From: Candidatus Aminicenantes bacterium UBA2190
Lineage (GTDB): Bacteria; Acidobacteriota; Aminicenantia; UBA2199
DNA: 64,000 bases
Assembly (NCBI GenBank): GCA_002335385.1
Contig: DCVK01000015.1
Coordinates: 1 to 64,000 of the forward strand
Direction: 5' to 3'
Made by a program: the position numbers and the translations under genes. Positions 44,738 to 53,962 of this stretch are shown one piece after another. The first letter of the stretch is position 1; every line of letters begins with the position of its first letter. Under the pieces are notes generated by a model. The model was not told the DNA's origin and ran no database searches. It saw nothing but the letters and a program-made list of their open reading frames with translations.

Positions 44738-44999
44738 GCAGAGATCATATCCGAATCCGCTGGCGGCATGCAACCGGTCCTTCCGCGCGGATGGCCAACC
44801 CTATCCATGCAAAAGCGAAGGATCCAACTCTACCAGGTCACCGAGAATTCAGGGTTCCCCCCTGATTCCTTCCTGAACCTCATGTTTACGGCCTGGCTGT
44901 CTTGTTTTACGGACATATTTTGCAGATAAATTTGGAAACGAACTTGCTTGAATATGTACGGCCTTGGAAATTGATTTTTTCATCGCCAGGGAGGTTCCC

Positions 45000-45668
45000 A
45001 TGCGACGGACAAGCAAGGAAGGTTCGCTCAAGGGAGCGACCCGCGGCGTGGGTCTTGCCTTTGCCGGGCTTTATGTCGTGCTGGCCACCGGCTGCATGAC
45101 GGTTCGTCATGACATCCGCACCCTGCCGCCTTTTCCCCCCGCGGGGCCGCTGAAGACATACGAGTTGCGGCAAAGGGCCTGGACGCTGGGCGATCAATTC
45201 GTCATCGAGGACGATTGCCGCCGGCCGGCGTTCTTCGCCAAGGGAAGGGCGTTTTCCATGGGGGACAAGCTCTCCTTCCGGGATGCCGACGGGAACGAGA
45301 TGGCCTACATCTCCCAGAAAGTCCTCAGCCTGCGGCGGAATTACAGGATTTACAGGGGGGGCGATCTGTTCGCCAGGGTTATAAAGAAATTGAACCCCAT
45401 CCGGCAGCACTTTGTCGTGGATGTGCCGGGAGCCGATGACTACCGCGTGCGCGGCAACTTCTGGAATTACGAATACACCTTCACGCGCGGCAATAGAACC
45501 GTGGCCGTGGTATCGAAGCGCCCCTTCGCCTGGCCCGACACCTACAGGATCGCCATCACCGCCGGCGAGGACGACGTCCTGATCCTGGCCGCGGCCGTGG
45601 CCATCGACCTGATCGCGCACGACGACCCGGACCCCCCTGTCCCGCCGCCCTGGGCTTACCATCACTGA
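45000..45668 (+). CDS. LURP-one-related (LOR) lipoprotein
   Basis: About 222 aa from the ATG at 45000 (GGGAGG site). N-terminal hydrophobic stretch ends VLATGC, a possible lipobox. The body has the twelve-strand LOR/tubby-like pattern of YxjI-type proteins: YELRQRAWTLGDQFVIEDD, SMGDKLSFRDADGNEMAYI, and VVSKRPFAWPDTYRI. Role in bacteria unknown; the fold is phospholipid-scramblase-like. Confidence 0.8.
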   Translation: MRRTSKEGSLKGATRGVGLAFAGLYVVLATGCMTVRHDIRTLPPFPPAGPLKTYELRQRAWTLGDQFVIEDDCRRPAFFAKGRAFSMGDKLSFRDADGNEMAYISQKVLSLRRNYRIYRGGDLFARVIKKLNPIRQHFVVDVPGADDYRVRGNFWNYEYTFTRGNRTVAVVSKRPFAWPDTYRIAITAGEDDVLILAAAVAIDLIAHDDPDPPVPPPWAYHH

Positions 45669-46094
45669 ACGCCGCCGTCAGGGCCTTCTTCACGCCCGCT
45701 AGCGATCTTCCTCATCAGCGGAGAGTTCGGCATCACCAGCCGGACATTCGAATACACGGATTAACAGTCCGTCCCCAATCCTTCCGTCAGCTGGAGCGCG
45801 ATCCGAATTTATTTTGTATGAATCGCAGCAACGAATATGTTTTGAACTTCTGGCTGGCCTAGAATGGCAATAAAATGTTTTGAGCTTTTGGGCAACAGCC
45901 CGTGGAGACCTGCCCCCTACGAGAAGTGATATGATACACAGCCCCGGGAAATTCAATGCGCATCGGCCTGAACATGGAGCCATCATATCAAATCAAATGT
46001 AATAATGTAAGACCTGACACCAATGGTACTTGAGTTGATTGTATTTGATGCTTGTTTACACCGCGGCGCTATGAATATGTATCCTGTACTGTCA
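45669..46094. other. Gene-free stretch rich in REP-like words
   Basis: About 425 bp. GATTGGGGACGGACTG (minus, 45761-45780), the GGGCAACA word (45889-45917) and AATGTAATAATGTAAGACC (45995-46025) all occur here. The last is characteristic of REP elements associated with RAYT transposases, but no transposase is present. Confidence 0.6.
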
Positions 46095-46610
46095 TTAACC
46101 CATTTTCTGTATTGTGCTCATAGCAGTATCATGCAACATCTTGGAAATTATGGATAACATCTGTAGATACTGCTGGATTTTCTGCAGATGGTTCTGTATA
46201 TCAATATTTGCGAGTTGTGCATCATCACCAGCCGTGCTGAGTCGTTCCTCCATATTCCGCAACAATGTATCCAACTCATCTATCGTTGCTGTTTTCTGCT
46301 TCAGATTGGATAATATACTCAATATCAGCTGCCTGTTGCCGGGCAGGTTATTCTGCAAATCATTAATTTTCAGAAACTGCAAATCGATTTCATTTATGGT
46401 TCGCTTCATGTCAATCATGATCTTTCCCATCGACGGGGGTACTGTGATGCGATTGAAGTAATCCATGGTTTCCTTTTTTCTCTTGGACCAATTCAACAGG
46501 CTTTCCTTGCTTATCAACACGGATTCCTTCGTTTGAGCGAAACCGACTTCCGCTGCAGCGAGCGTCACAAACAACAGGAGCGGCAATAACAAAGATTTAA
46601 AGGTTGACAT
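46095..46610 (-). CDS. Secreted coiled-coil protein
   Basis: About 171 aa from the ATG at 46610 (AGGAGG). Signal peptide ends near AAEVGFAQ. The mature part is strongly helical and coiled-coil-like (DMKRTINEIDLQFLKINDLQ, ATIDELDTLLRNMEERL). Lower G+C than its neighbours. Family not recognised. Confidence 0.7.
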   Translation of the reverse strand: MSTFKSLLLPLLLFVTLAAAEVGFAQTKESVLISKESLLNWSKRKKETMDYFNRITVPPSMGKIMIDMKRTINEIDLQFLKINDLQNNLPGNRQLILSILSNLKQKTATIDELDTLLRNMEERLSTAGDDAQLANIDIQNHLQKIQQYLQMLSIISKMLHDTAMSTIQKMG

Positions 46611-47083
46611 GCTTCCTCCTCGGTGGTTGTTGAAGAAATCGACTCTTTCAGTTTCCATCAAACGGACAAGCCCACTCTCCATGGATAGCTGAATAACCGC
46701 GTATACAGCCTTCCATTCAATATAGCCGGCGGCTTCCTGACAAGCAACCGCCTGCACACAATAGGAAAATCATTTTTCTCCATAATGGGATGCTAAAGGA
46801 AATATTCAGAAATTACAATAGATTGATGTGAATTATTTGTGAAAATTCAATTACGGTTCAATTTTTAAGGGAGTTTGGGGACGGTGCTTGACTTTGTGAC
46901 TTTGTACAATTTCAGCTGGTTCAATTCTGCGGAGAATTCCCAAGGGCGGGATAACCCCGCCCTTACGCCCGAGCTTGTCTCTCGGCACGTTATATTCAAA
47001 TCAGATTAAAGACCATCCAAAGGCGCACGGCGTGCCGTTCCCCGGGGTGCCCTGTCAGAAAGATATCGAATAAAAAATTTACC
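46611..47083. other. Gene-free stretch with REP-like word and palindrome
   Basis: About 470 bp. GGGGACGGTGCTTGACTTTG at 46877-46896 (REP-like) and AAGGGCGGG-ATAAC-CCCGCCCTT, a 9-bp palindrome at 46942-46964. No gene recognised. Confidence 0.6.
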
Positions 47084-47119
47084 AACTAAGTTTTTAGTTG
47101 ACAAACTAAGTTTTTAGTT
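47084..47119. promoter_or_regulatory. Tandem operators AACTAAGTTTTTAGTT
   Basis: The 16-bp near-palindrome (AACTAA...TTAGTT) is exactly repeated at 47084-47099 and 47104-47119, 20 bp apart, that is, on the same face of the helix. The second copy fills the spacer between the -35 and -10 of the promoter below. Likely binding sites of the adjacent BlaI-type repressor. Confidence 0.75.
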
Positions 47120-47126
47120 ACATAAT
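47098..47126 (+). promoter_or_regulatory. Promoter of blaI-type gene, probably leaderless
   Basis: TTGACA (47098-47103), 17 bp, CATAAT (47121-47126). The predicted start of transcription is at about 47132-47134, on the ATG itself at 47133. Confidence 0.75.
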
Positions 47127-47132
47127 TATTGC

Positions 47133-47534
47133 ATGAAAGAATTAACCCGAGCCGAAGAGCAGATCATGCACGTGCTGTGGGAGATCGAAAAGGGCGTGGT
47201 CAAGGACATCCTCGACCGCCTGCCCGAGCCCAGGCCGGCCTACAACACCGTCTCGACCATCGTCCGCATCCTGGAAAAGAAGGGCTTCGTCGACCACGAA
47301 GCCTACGGCAAGACCCACCAGTACTTCCCGCGCATCACCCTGAACGAGTACCGCCGCGGCTTTTTGAAATCTTTCGTAACCAGGTTTTTCGGGAATTCGT
47401 ACCAGGAGATGGTCTCCTTCTTCGCCAGCGACCGCAAGATCACCATCCAGGAGCTCGAGGAGATGAAGATATCGCTGGCCGAGGAGATCGAGCGCCAGAG
47501 GACGGAGGGGCACGATGGACACAGCGATGATTGA
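47133..47534 (+). CDS. BlaI/MecI-family transcriptional repressor
   Basis: A 133-aa winged-helix repressor: LTRAEEQIMHVLWEIEKG (helix 1), AYNTVSTIVRILEKKGFV (DNA-recognition helix), then the dimerisation helices (EELEEMKISLAEEIERQ-like at the end). It should repress its own operon through the tandem operators upstream and be relieved by the M56 partner. No Shine-Dalgarno site is visible before the ATG, in keeping with a leaderless transcript. Overlaps the next gene by 20 bp. Confidence 0.93.
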   Translation: MKELTRAEEQIMHVLWEIEKGVVKDILDRLPEPRPAYNTVSTIVRILEKKGFVDHEAYGKTHQYFPRITLNEYRRGFLKSFVTRFFGNSYQEMVSFFASDRKITIQELEEMKISLAEEIERQRTEGHDGHSDD

Positions 47535-49008
47535 CTACCTGTTCAAGGTGGCCGTTTTTCTCGGCACGGCCTATTATTTCTACCATTACCTGCTGCGCAA
47601 CGATGTCAGCTTCCTGGCCAACCGCCTGTTCCTGCTCTCCATGCTGCCCCTCTCCTTCCTGCTGCCCCTGGCCCCGCTGCGTTCGCCCTTCCGCTCCCTG
47701 ACCGTCAGCCCCGCTGCGCTCGCCGCCGCGCCCGCCATGCCGGCGGCCGCTGCCCCTTCGGGCCCGTCGTTCGCCTCGATCATCGTTTTCCTGTACTGGG
47801 CCGGGGCGGCGCTCCTCCTGCTCCGCATTTTCTTCCACCTGTTCCACCTCTACCGCCTGCAGCGCCGCAACCCCCGCGAGCGGCTGCGCAACGTAACCCT
47901 GGTCCGGGTCGCCTCGCCCATCCCGCCCTTCTCCTTCTTCAACCGCATTTTCCTGCACGCGGATAAAAGCTGCAATGCCCGGGAAATGGAGCAGATCATC
48001 TCCCACGAGTCGGTGCACATCCGCCAGCTGCACTCCCTCGACATCCTGGTCATGGAGCTGGCGGTCGCCCTGCAGTGGTTCAACCCCGTCGCCTGGCTCT
48101 ACCGCAAGGCCCTTAAAGAGACTCATGAGTACCTCGCCGACCGCGAAGTCATTGCGCAAGGCTTCAACGCGGACGGCTATAGGCTGCTGCTTTTCGAACA
48201 GCAGTTCGGCGCCAAGCTGTTCGAATTCGCCAGCCATCTCAAGCAATCACAGATCAAAAGGAGAATGTCCATGATGAAGCGGATGAAAAACACGGGCAAG
48301 GTCCCGTACAAGATCGTTTTGGCGCTGCCCCTGGTCGCCCTGCTGGCCCTGGCCCTGGCCCAGCCCAGGCTGGTCCTGGCAAAGGCCGCGGTCGCGGACG
48401 ACCAGCAGCAAACCGTGCAGAAAGAGGAAAACAAAGCCATGAGCGAACAGGAACTCAAGGACCTCCAGCTCAAGCTCGAGGCCAAAGAGAAGGACCTCAA
48501 GGAAAAGCTGAGCGCAGCCACCGATCCCGAGGAGAAGCAGAAGCTGAAGCAGGCGCTCGAAAACATCTACAAGAAACGCCAGTACCTGATGAGCGAACAG
48601 GAACCGGCCGCCAAGGAAGAGGCCAAGGCCGATACCCAGATGGACAAGGAGAAGCGCAAGGAGCTGATGGCCAAGCTCGAGGCCAAGGAGAAAGCGCTGA
48701 AGGAGAACTACGCGGGCGCCGAAACGCCGGAGGCGAAGGAAAAGGCCAAGCAGGACCTCGACACCTTTTACAAGAAACGCCAGGCCATCTTCGACGAGTA
48801 CGGCATCGTCAAGGTGAAGAAGCAGCCCAGCAAGGAGCAGCTGGAAAAGAAGCTGGCGTCGGTCCAGGACATGCGCCTGAAGCTCAAGCAGCTCATCGCC
48901 GAGGAGAAGAACGAGGAAAAGCTCAAGGAGCACAAGCTGAAGTTCAAGGAGCTCGGCAAGTTCGAGGAGGAGCTGAAGCTCAAGCTCGAGGAGATGTCGC
49001 TGAAATGA
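47515..49008 (+). CDS. BlaR1-like M56 peptidase with coiled-coil C-terminus
   Basis: A 497-aa membrane zinc peptidase. N-terminal helices (10-60, ~80-110), then SHESVH near residue 163 (the HExxH zinc motif) with HEYLADREV about 40 residues later. A further helix (~264-282, YKIVLALPLVALLALALA) leads to a ~200-residue Lys/Glu-rich coiled coil in two repeats (LEAKEKDLKEKLSAATDPEEKQK and LEAKEKALKENYAGAETPEA, each followed by (N/D)IYKKRQ or TFYKKRQ). A penicillin-sensor or TonB domain, usual at this place, is absent. The signal sensed is unknown. Confidence 0.9.
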   Translation: MDTAMIDYLFKVAVFLGTAYYFYHYLLRNDVSFLANRLFLLSMLPLSFLLPLAPLRSPFRSLTVSPAALAAAPAMPAAAAPSGPSFASIIVFLYWAGAALLLLRIFFHLFHLYRLQRRNPRERLRNVTLVRVASPIPPFSFFNRIFLHADKSCNAREMEQIISHESVHIRQLHSLDILVMELAVALQWFNPVAWLYRKALKETHEYLADREVIAQGFNADGYRLLLFEQQFGAKLFEFASHLKQSQIKRRMSMMKRMKNTGKVPYKIVLALPLVALLALALAQPRLVLAKAAVADDQQQTVQKEENKAMSEQELKDLQLKLEAKEKDLKEKLSAATDPEEKQKLKQALENIYKKRQYLMSEQEPAAKEEAKADTQMDKEKRKELMAKLEAKEKALKENYAGAETPEAKEKAKQDLDTFYKKRQAIFDEYGIVKVKKQPSKEQLEKKLASVQDMRLKLKQLIAEEKNEEKLKEHKLKFKELGKFEEELKLKLEEMSLK

Positions 49009-49062
49009 CGCGCAGGGGAAGTCCCATCATTCCCCTTCCCGACCGTTAGTCCCCTTCCGGGT

Positions 49063-49100
49063 GCGGGGCGGTCTTCACGGCCGCCCCGCATATTTGTTTT
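49063..49100 (+). terminator. Terminator after the BlaI/M56 operon
   Basis: GCGGGGCGG/CCGCCCCGC stem with a 9-nt loop, then ATATTTGTTTT. Confidence 0.8.
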
Positions 49101-49271
49101 ATGCCTCCTGGCAAGTGAGACCGATCATGCCCGCCTTGACTTGAGCGCATGGACTCGGCCGCTCCGTGATCGTGGCGATGCCTGAGCACCCCGGCACCCA
49201 GCTGCTTCCGGATTGATGTTCCGCCTGAAATCGTGTAAAATCCATCCAGACGAAAATGGGGGGCGCCAAAC

Positions 49272-49997
49272 ATGTTGAAGCAACGACATTCCTTATCATG
49301 GACCGCCCTGCTGGCTGTCGCGATCCTCTTTCCCGCGGCCGCGATGGCTCAAACGGCCGCCCCGGAAAAAAAGGGGACGCGGACGATCTACCTGGTCCGC
49401 CACGGCCAGTACGACCAGGCGGACAAGCGGGATGAGTTCACCGGCAGGGCGTTGGTGCCGCTGGGCGTCGCCCAGGCCAGGCTGCTCGCCGCCAGGCTGA
49501 AAGCGATGCCGGTCGCCTTCACCTCGCTCACCAGCAGCACCATGACCCGCGCCCGGCAGACCGCCCAGGTCATCGGCCGCGACTTTCCCGGGCTGGAGCC
49601 GAGGCAGGATCCCGCGATCAGCGAATGCACCCCCCCGACCTGGCGGAAAGACATCATGATGGAGGAAAGCGCGGAAGCGATGGACGCGTGTGTGAAAAAT
49701 ATCGAGGGCTTCTTCAAGGAGCGCTTCGTCCCGTCGCCCGACGCCGCCGACCGGCATGACCTCGTCGTCTGTCACGGCAACGTCATCCGCTATATAGTGG
49801 CCAAGGTGCTGCGGGTGGACCCGATGTCATGGCTGCAGATGAGCATCTCCAACTGCAGCCTGACCATCGTCCGCGTCAACCCCGACGGGACGATGAAGCT
49901 CGACGCCTTCGGGGACTACGGCCATATCCCCGAGAACATGAGGACTTTCACCGGCGGGGACGACCCGGCCAGGGAACTAAGCACTTTCATGCCATAG
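49272..49997 (+). CDS. Secreted histidine phosphatase
   Basis: A 241-aa protein of the histidine-phosphatase (phosphoglycerate-mutase-like) superfamily. Signal peptide ends PAAAMAQ. YLVRHGQYD gives the phosphorylated His44 in the RHG motif, SLTSSTMTRARQTA the second Arg, and VVCHGNVIR (~167) the second His; a Glu lies in MMEESAEAM. PGAM5-like, acting in the periplasm; substrate unknown. Confidence 0.9.
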   Translation: MLKQRHSLSWTALLAVAILFPAAAMAQTAAPEKKGTRTIYLVRHGQYDQADKRDEFTGRALVPLGVAQARLLAARLKAMPVAFTSLTSSTMTRARQTAQVIGRDFPGLEPRQDPAISECTPPTWRKDIMMEESAEAMDACVKNIEGFFKERFVPSPDAADRHDLVVCHGNVIRYIVAKVLRVDPMSWLQMSISNCSLTIVRVNPDGTMKLDAFGDYGHIPENMRTFTGGDDPARELSTFMP

Positions 49998-50076
49998 AAG
50001 GCGTCAGCGGGGCATTTTCAGGCCAGCCTTCACAAAAGCAGGCATCGCTCCACAAGCTCCCGGTCTTCCTTTCCGG

Positions 50077-50829
50077 TCAGTTCAGTTTCCGCAAATGAAG
50101 AATTCTGTCGTTCAAGGGGTCATGGACGACAAGCTCATTTTCCCCGGCGGGCAGGCAATACGGGTGCGCATCCGTTTTTATCGCGGAAGGCACGGTTTTT
50201 TGCAGCTGGTAGAGGTCACGGTTGACATCCAGGTAATACCTGGAGTCATCCGCGGTCACGATCTCCCAGGTGGGGGCAAAAGGATAAGCCGCGAGCCGGT
50301 TCCCCATGAATATCCTTTCCATTTTTTTGATGCCGGCGGCTTCGAAATGGGAAGAAAAAACCTTTACGGCTTCCTCCCGATCCGTGATCGGCCTGGAAGT
50401 GCGGGACGCCTTGATCCCGCCGAAGTACAAGCCGCTGGCCAGCAGGGAGAGGCGCGCCACTTCATTTCCCTCCCTGTCTTTCAGCAGGATCAGATACAGG
50501 AATTCGTCGGGAAAGCTGACGGTCCGATTCGCCACTCTTTCTATTTCCGCCACATGAATCCCCGGATCCGGCGCGAGCAGTTCCAGCAAAATCTCACTTT
50601 CAGGGGATGCGTTTCCGATCGCCGGCCCATGATGCAGGCGGATCGCATGCTTCACGTCCTCGATGATCTCATTCCGGGCGACCGGGTAAGGACAGGGAAC
50701 ATAGGACGGGCTTCCGGGATCCTGCAACTCCTTCAAGGGCAACGGCGGTTTCCGCTCTCCCGCGTCAGCCCGGATCCAAACAACGGAACAGGCCAGAACC
50801 ATGACCAGCATGACTTTTCGCATATTCAT
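50077..50829 (-). CDS. Secreted hypothetical protein
   Basis: About 250 aa from the ATG at 50829 (GGAGAAGGA). Signal peptide ends near VVWIRADAG. The body has HHGPAIGNASPESEI, a helical YFGGIKASRT region and a beta end DDSRYYLDVNRDLYQLQ ... VHDPLNDRILHLRKL. Not recognised. Confidence 0.7.
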   Translation of the reverse strand: MNMRKVMLVMVLACSVVWIRADAGERKPPLPLKELQDPGSPSYVPCPYPVARNEIIEDVKHAIRLHHGPAIGNASPESEILLELLAPDPGIHVAEIERVANRTVSFPDEFLYLILLKDREGNEVARLSLLASGLYFGGIKASRTSRPITDREEAVKVFSSHFEAAGIKKMERIFMGNRLAAYPFAPTWEIVTADDSRYYLDVNRDLYQLQKTVPSAIKTDAHPYCLPAGENELVVHDPLNDRILHLRKLN

Positions 50830-50948
50830 TCCTTCTCCTCGCATCCTTGCCGCCTTTTTTTATCATTGTATTGCCAATTTAAGGATACATCAACGGGTTA
50901 TTTCAATTCATCAAAACATAGCAAACCTCATCTCCCCCTGCTTCTCCT

Positions 50949-50990
50949 CCACCCTAAACCCAAGCCCCTGGACCCTCAACCCTATGCTCC
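50949..50990. repeat. Period-7 array CCACCCT type
   Basis: Six heptamers (CCACCCT, AAACCCA, AGCCCCT, GGACCCT, CAACCCT, ATGCTCC) about 70 bp beyond the stop of the SnoaL-like gene. Confidence 0.55.
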
Positions 50991-51058
50991 TTATTTCGAC
51001 ACTTCGATCTCCAGCCCCGCCGGCGAAGACGGCGATCCTCGCCGCCGCGGAGCCGCCG

Positions 51059-51529
51059 TCACTTGAAGGTCGAGACATCGCCCAGGTGAATGAGTTCCTT
51101 CCCGCGGCGTTCATAGAGCGTCATCCAGGCACAGGTGAAATCAAGGGGCCGCTGCGAGCCGTCCGCGGCGCGGCGGACGCCCTCAACCTTGACCCGGCTG
51201 ACGGCCCAGACCAGCGAGCCGTCCCGGGAGCAGCCGACCAGGGGCTCCGCCAGCTCGCGGTACTCGGCGAAGGTGGCGTTGTTCAGATAGTCGACGAACC
51301 CCTTGATCGTGTCCTGAAACCTGGGAAAGCTGACTTCACCGTCCTTGACGGCGAAATACCTTTCCGAATAGTTCCGGGTCAGAAAGCTGACGTCCTTTTT
51401 CAGGTGGGCCTCGATGGCGGCCCGATGCAGCGTCCGCACCTCCTGGGTGACCGCGGCGATGTCGGCGGAACGATCGCATCCGCTCAATGCGATCAAGGCC
51501 AGTAACGAGACCGTTCTGAAGTATCCCAT
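51059..51529 (-). CDS. SnoaL/NTF2-like lipoprotein
   Basis: About 156 aa from the ATG at 51529 (GGAGG). Lipobox IALSGC (Cys18). A helix AVTQEVRTLHRAAIEAHLKKD and NYSERYFAVKDGEVSF lead into a beta sheet with WAVSRVKVEG and CAWMTLYERRGKEL, the cone-shaped NTF2/SnoaL (DUF4440) pattern. Function unknown. Frame extends upstream, but lipoprotein signal fixes the start. Confidence 0.78.
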   Translation of the reverse strand: MGYFRTVSLLALIALSGCDRSADIAAVTQEVRTLHRAAIEAHLKKDVSFLTRNYSERYFAVKDGEVSFPRFQDTIKGFVDYLNNATFAEYRELAEPLVGCSRDGSLVWAVSRVKVEGVRRAADGSQRPLDFTCAWMTLYERRGKELIHLGDVSTFK

Positions 51530-51903
51530 GCTTCGCCTCCATTTCAACGGCAACGGCGTCATTTTATCAAACCGGCAAGTTCCGTTGAAGTTCAATGCCG
51601 GCATCGGGCGAATCGGGTGCGGAGCGTGGCTTAATGCAAGAATTTTACAGCCTGTTTTCTTGCCCCGGAACGGGGATCCCAGCCGTTCCATCTGACGCCG
51701 GCAACGGCCTGATCGCACCCGAACAGGCGCCGTCCCCCGACTCCGGCAAGCCGCCCGGAATGCCTTATATGACGGGATAATTCAAAATAATGATCATTTT
51801 TTTCTGTTGGCAAACGGCCGGATTAAGTTTATCATTCGACTTGAGCATGAGATCGACGACCCGGTCTCAGCGCCTGAAAATCCGCTGGATCATGGAGAAA
51901 GGA
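51530..51903. other. Divergent gene-free stretch
   Basis: About 370 bp between two divergently read genes; promoters for both must lie here. I see only a perfect 10-bp AATGATCATT palindrome at 51789-51798. Confidence 0.4.
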
Positions 51904-52641
51904 ATGATGAAAAAGACAAAAACGATCGGGGCCCTGGTGACGCTGGCGCTCCTGCTCCTGGCAACCCCGGGCGCCATGGGACGGAGCGGCGGGGAGGGGC
52001 TGTCCACGAACGAGATCGTCGGCAGGGCCTGGAAGGCCATGTTCGGCGAAAGGAGCCGTGACAGCATCCGCTCGATCTGCGCCGAGGGGTACTTTCACGG
52101 CGCCACCGTGCCCAACCGCCAGACCGTCCGGCGGCCGAACCTCTTCCGCAATGAAACCAGGGCGGGAGTGCTGGTCTTCGACGGCAAGCGCGCCGCCTGG
52201 GCCAGCCGCACTCCAGACGACAAGGGCAATCCCCGCGGCCCCGAGCTGATCGAGGCCAAGTACTGGCGGCATTTCGAGGTGGACATCGCCATCGTGTTCC
52301 CGGCGTTCTTTGACCACCCCACCGAACTCAGGGGCATCGAGGCGGTGAACGGCTCCGAGGCCTACAAGCTTTTCGTCTCCCTGCCGCTGGGCGGGAACGT
52401 GACCTACTTCGTCGACGCCGGGAGCTTCCTGGTCACGAAAAGGCTGGTCGACTGGGACGGCAACGGCGAGGAATGGGAGAACCGGATCGAGAACCACCTG
52501 GACTACGGCGGCATCCGCTACCCCGACGGCTACAGCTACCCGGGGCGGGAAGGAACGGAAAAGGGCTTCTACAAGAACGTGCGCTTCAACGTCGAGGCGC
52601 CGGACGAGCTGTTCCGGGTCCCGGAGGGGCTGATGCCATGA
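51904..52641 (+). CDS. Secreted LolA-like/outer-membrane-sorting-type protein
   Basis: About 245 aa from the ATG at 51904 (GGAG 6 nt before). Signal peptide ends LLATPGAMG. The mature protein has the half-barrel pattern of LolA-like proteins: NEIVGRAWKAMFG at the start, RAGVLVFDGKRAAW, HFEVDIAIVFPAFFDHP, VNGSEAYKLFVSLPLGGNV (shown as landmarks), and a VDAGSFLVTKR strand typical of the family. It would bind a lipid or lipoprotein in the periplasm. Converges with the redoxin gene. Confidence 0.72.
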   Translation: MMKKTKTIGALVTLALLLLATPGAMGRSGGEGLSTNEIVGRAWKAMFGERSRDSIRSICAEGYFHGATVPNRQTVRRPNLFRNETRAGVLVFDGKRAAWASRTPDDKGNPRGPELIEAKYWRHFEVDIAIVFPAFFDHPTELRGIEAVNGSEAYKLFVSLPLGGNVTYFVDAGSFLVTKRLVDWDGNGEEWENRIENHLDYGGIRYPDGYSYPGREGTEKGFYKNVRFNVEAPDELFRVPEGLMP

Positions 52642-52665
52642 TCCTGCGAAGTCTTTCGCGGCCGC

Positions 52666-53373
52666 TCAGAGCACGGCGGCCATGATCTTTTCCAGGTAGT
52701 CCGCCGAGGGCCGGTCCAGGGTGTGCTGGCCGATGAGCTTGAAGCGGACGACGCCCTCGCTGTCGAGGAGGAAGACCGCGGGAATATTCTGGTCGCCCTT
52801 GCCGCCACTCCATTCCTCGCGGAAGAGGTCGAGCCCCCGCGAAAGCTCCCGCTTCTCGTCCAGCAGGATCGGGAAGGGCATGGGGACGGCCCCGGCCGCG
52901 AAGGCGTACTGCTTCGGATAGGCCTGACGCGCGATCTCCATCCAGCGCTTGACCTGCTCGTTCTTCAGGTCCTCTTGCTTGGGGTTCTTCCATTCCTCGA
53001 CCGCCGCCAGCATCGCCGGAACGCGCGAGATCCAGCTGCGGGTCACCTCGGCCGAAAAGGGAAAGACAACCAGCACGTCCAGGTTGAATTTCTCCCGCCA
53101 CTTGCCCGCCTGGCAGCGGTCGGCCAGCTCGGCGTACTGGTAGCCGCAGATCGAGCAGTCGCCGTCGACGGCGTAGAAGACGCGCGGAAAGACGAGCAGC
53201 ACGTTGCGGCCCTTCAGCGCCGAGAGTTTCACCGTCTTGCCGTCGAGGGCCGGCAGCTCGAAATCGGACATGGGCTGCCCGAGGTAAGCCTTCCTGATCG
53301 CCGGGGCCTGGGCGGCCAGCAGGCCGGACAAGACCAGCAGCGCGAGCACCGTTCTAAAAAAACAGTCTTTCAT
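52666..53373 (-). CDS. Secreted redoxin/AhpC-TSA-like protein
   Basis: About 235 aa from the ATG at 53373 (GGAGG). Signal peptide 1-20 (SGLLAAQ). The thioredoxin-fold body starts GQPMSDFELPALDGKTVKLS. GDCSICGYQY (Cys73, Cys76) is the CxxC in place of the usual peroxiredoxin TxxC. FPILLDEKRELSRGL and PAVFLLDSEGVVRF complete it. Acts in the periplasm as peroxiredoxin- or ResA-like thiol protein. Confidence 0.85.
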   Translation of the reverse strand: MKDCFFRTVLALLVLSGLLAAQAPAIRKAYLGQPMSDFELPALDGKTVKLSALKGRNVLLVFPRVFYAVDGDCSICGYQYAELADRCQAGKWREKFNLDVLVVFPFSAEVTRSWISRVPAMLAAVEEWKNPKQEDLKNEQVKRWMEIARQAYPKQYAFAAGAVPMPFPILLDEKRELSRGLDLFREEWSGGKGDQNIPAVFLLDSEGVVRFKLIGQHTLDRPSADYLEKIMAAVL

Positions 53374-53962
53374 GCTACCTCCAATTAATCTTGCCTTCGA
53401 AATGTCTCGAAACAATTTATATTTCCTCGCCGCAAATAAAACAAGATTTTTATTTTATTTTAATATTATTCATTTTTCTGAATTCCACTGCCAAAACCCC
53501 GCTGCGAACCCCGGCCGCCTTCGCCGTCGAACTTGTCCGCCAGGGATCGAGCGCCGGGCGGCAGAAGTTGCCATGGATGCCGTTCGCCATCACCATATCC
53601 GCAACCCGGCGCGCCGCATCGGGATCAGGCTTCCCCAGGACGGAAATAGGGGCAGATCTAGAATAAACCGGCTGATCATTGATTTTTTCGCAAACAAAGC
53701 CTTCATTTCAAGACATTGCACTCAAGTCCACTTGGTTTTTTTGAAGTTCGCCAGTTAATTTTGTGTGGGTTTCGCCTAAATGAATTGGAGAAAGCACATG
53801 TTTTTTCAGAAATCCTCATGCTTGCTATCTCGCGCCGAAACAGCAATGCCGGAACGCTCTCACTATCCCAGGCGATGGCCCAAAGGCAAAAAATATTTGC
53901 ACGGTCCTCGAATAGCCTTCAATAAGGTCTTGTCCGGATATTCGCTAGGCCCAGGCTCCGGC
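53374..53962. other. Gene-free stretch, partly AT-rich
   Basis: About 590 bp. 53400-53480 is strongly AT-rich. A GGC-like sigma-54 pair at 53886-53901 has the wrong spacing and is not counted. No gene is recognised. Confidence 0.5.

Noticed and set aside
43199..44929. Plus-strand open frame of 576 codons
   Set aside because: Antisense to the GT39 gene; Gln/Ala/Gly-rich and without motifs.
53886..53901. Possible sigma-54 site (GGCAAAAAATATTTGC)
   Set aside because: Spacing between GG and GC is 12, not 10, and no gene lies downstream on that strand.
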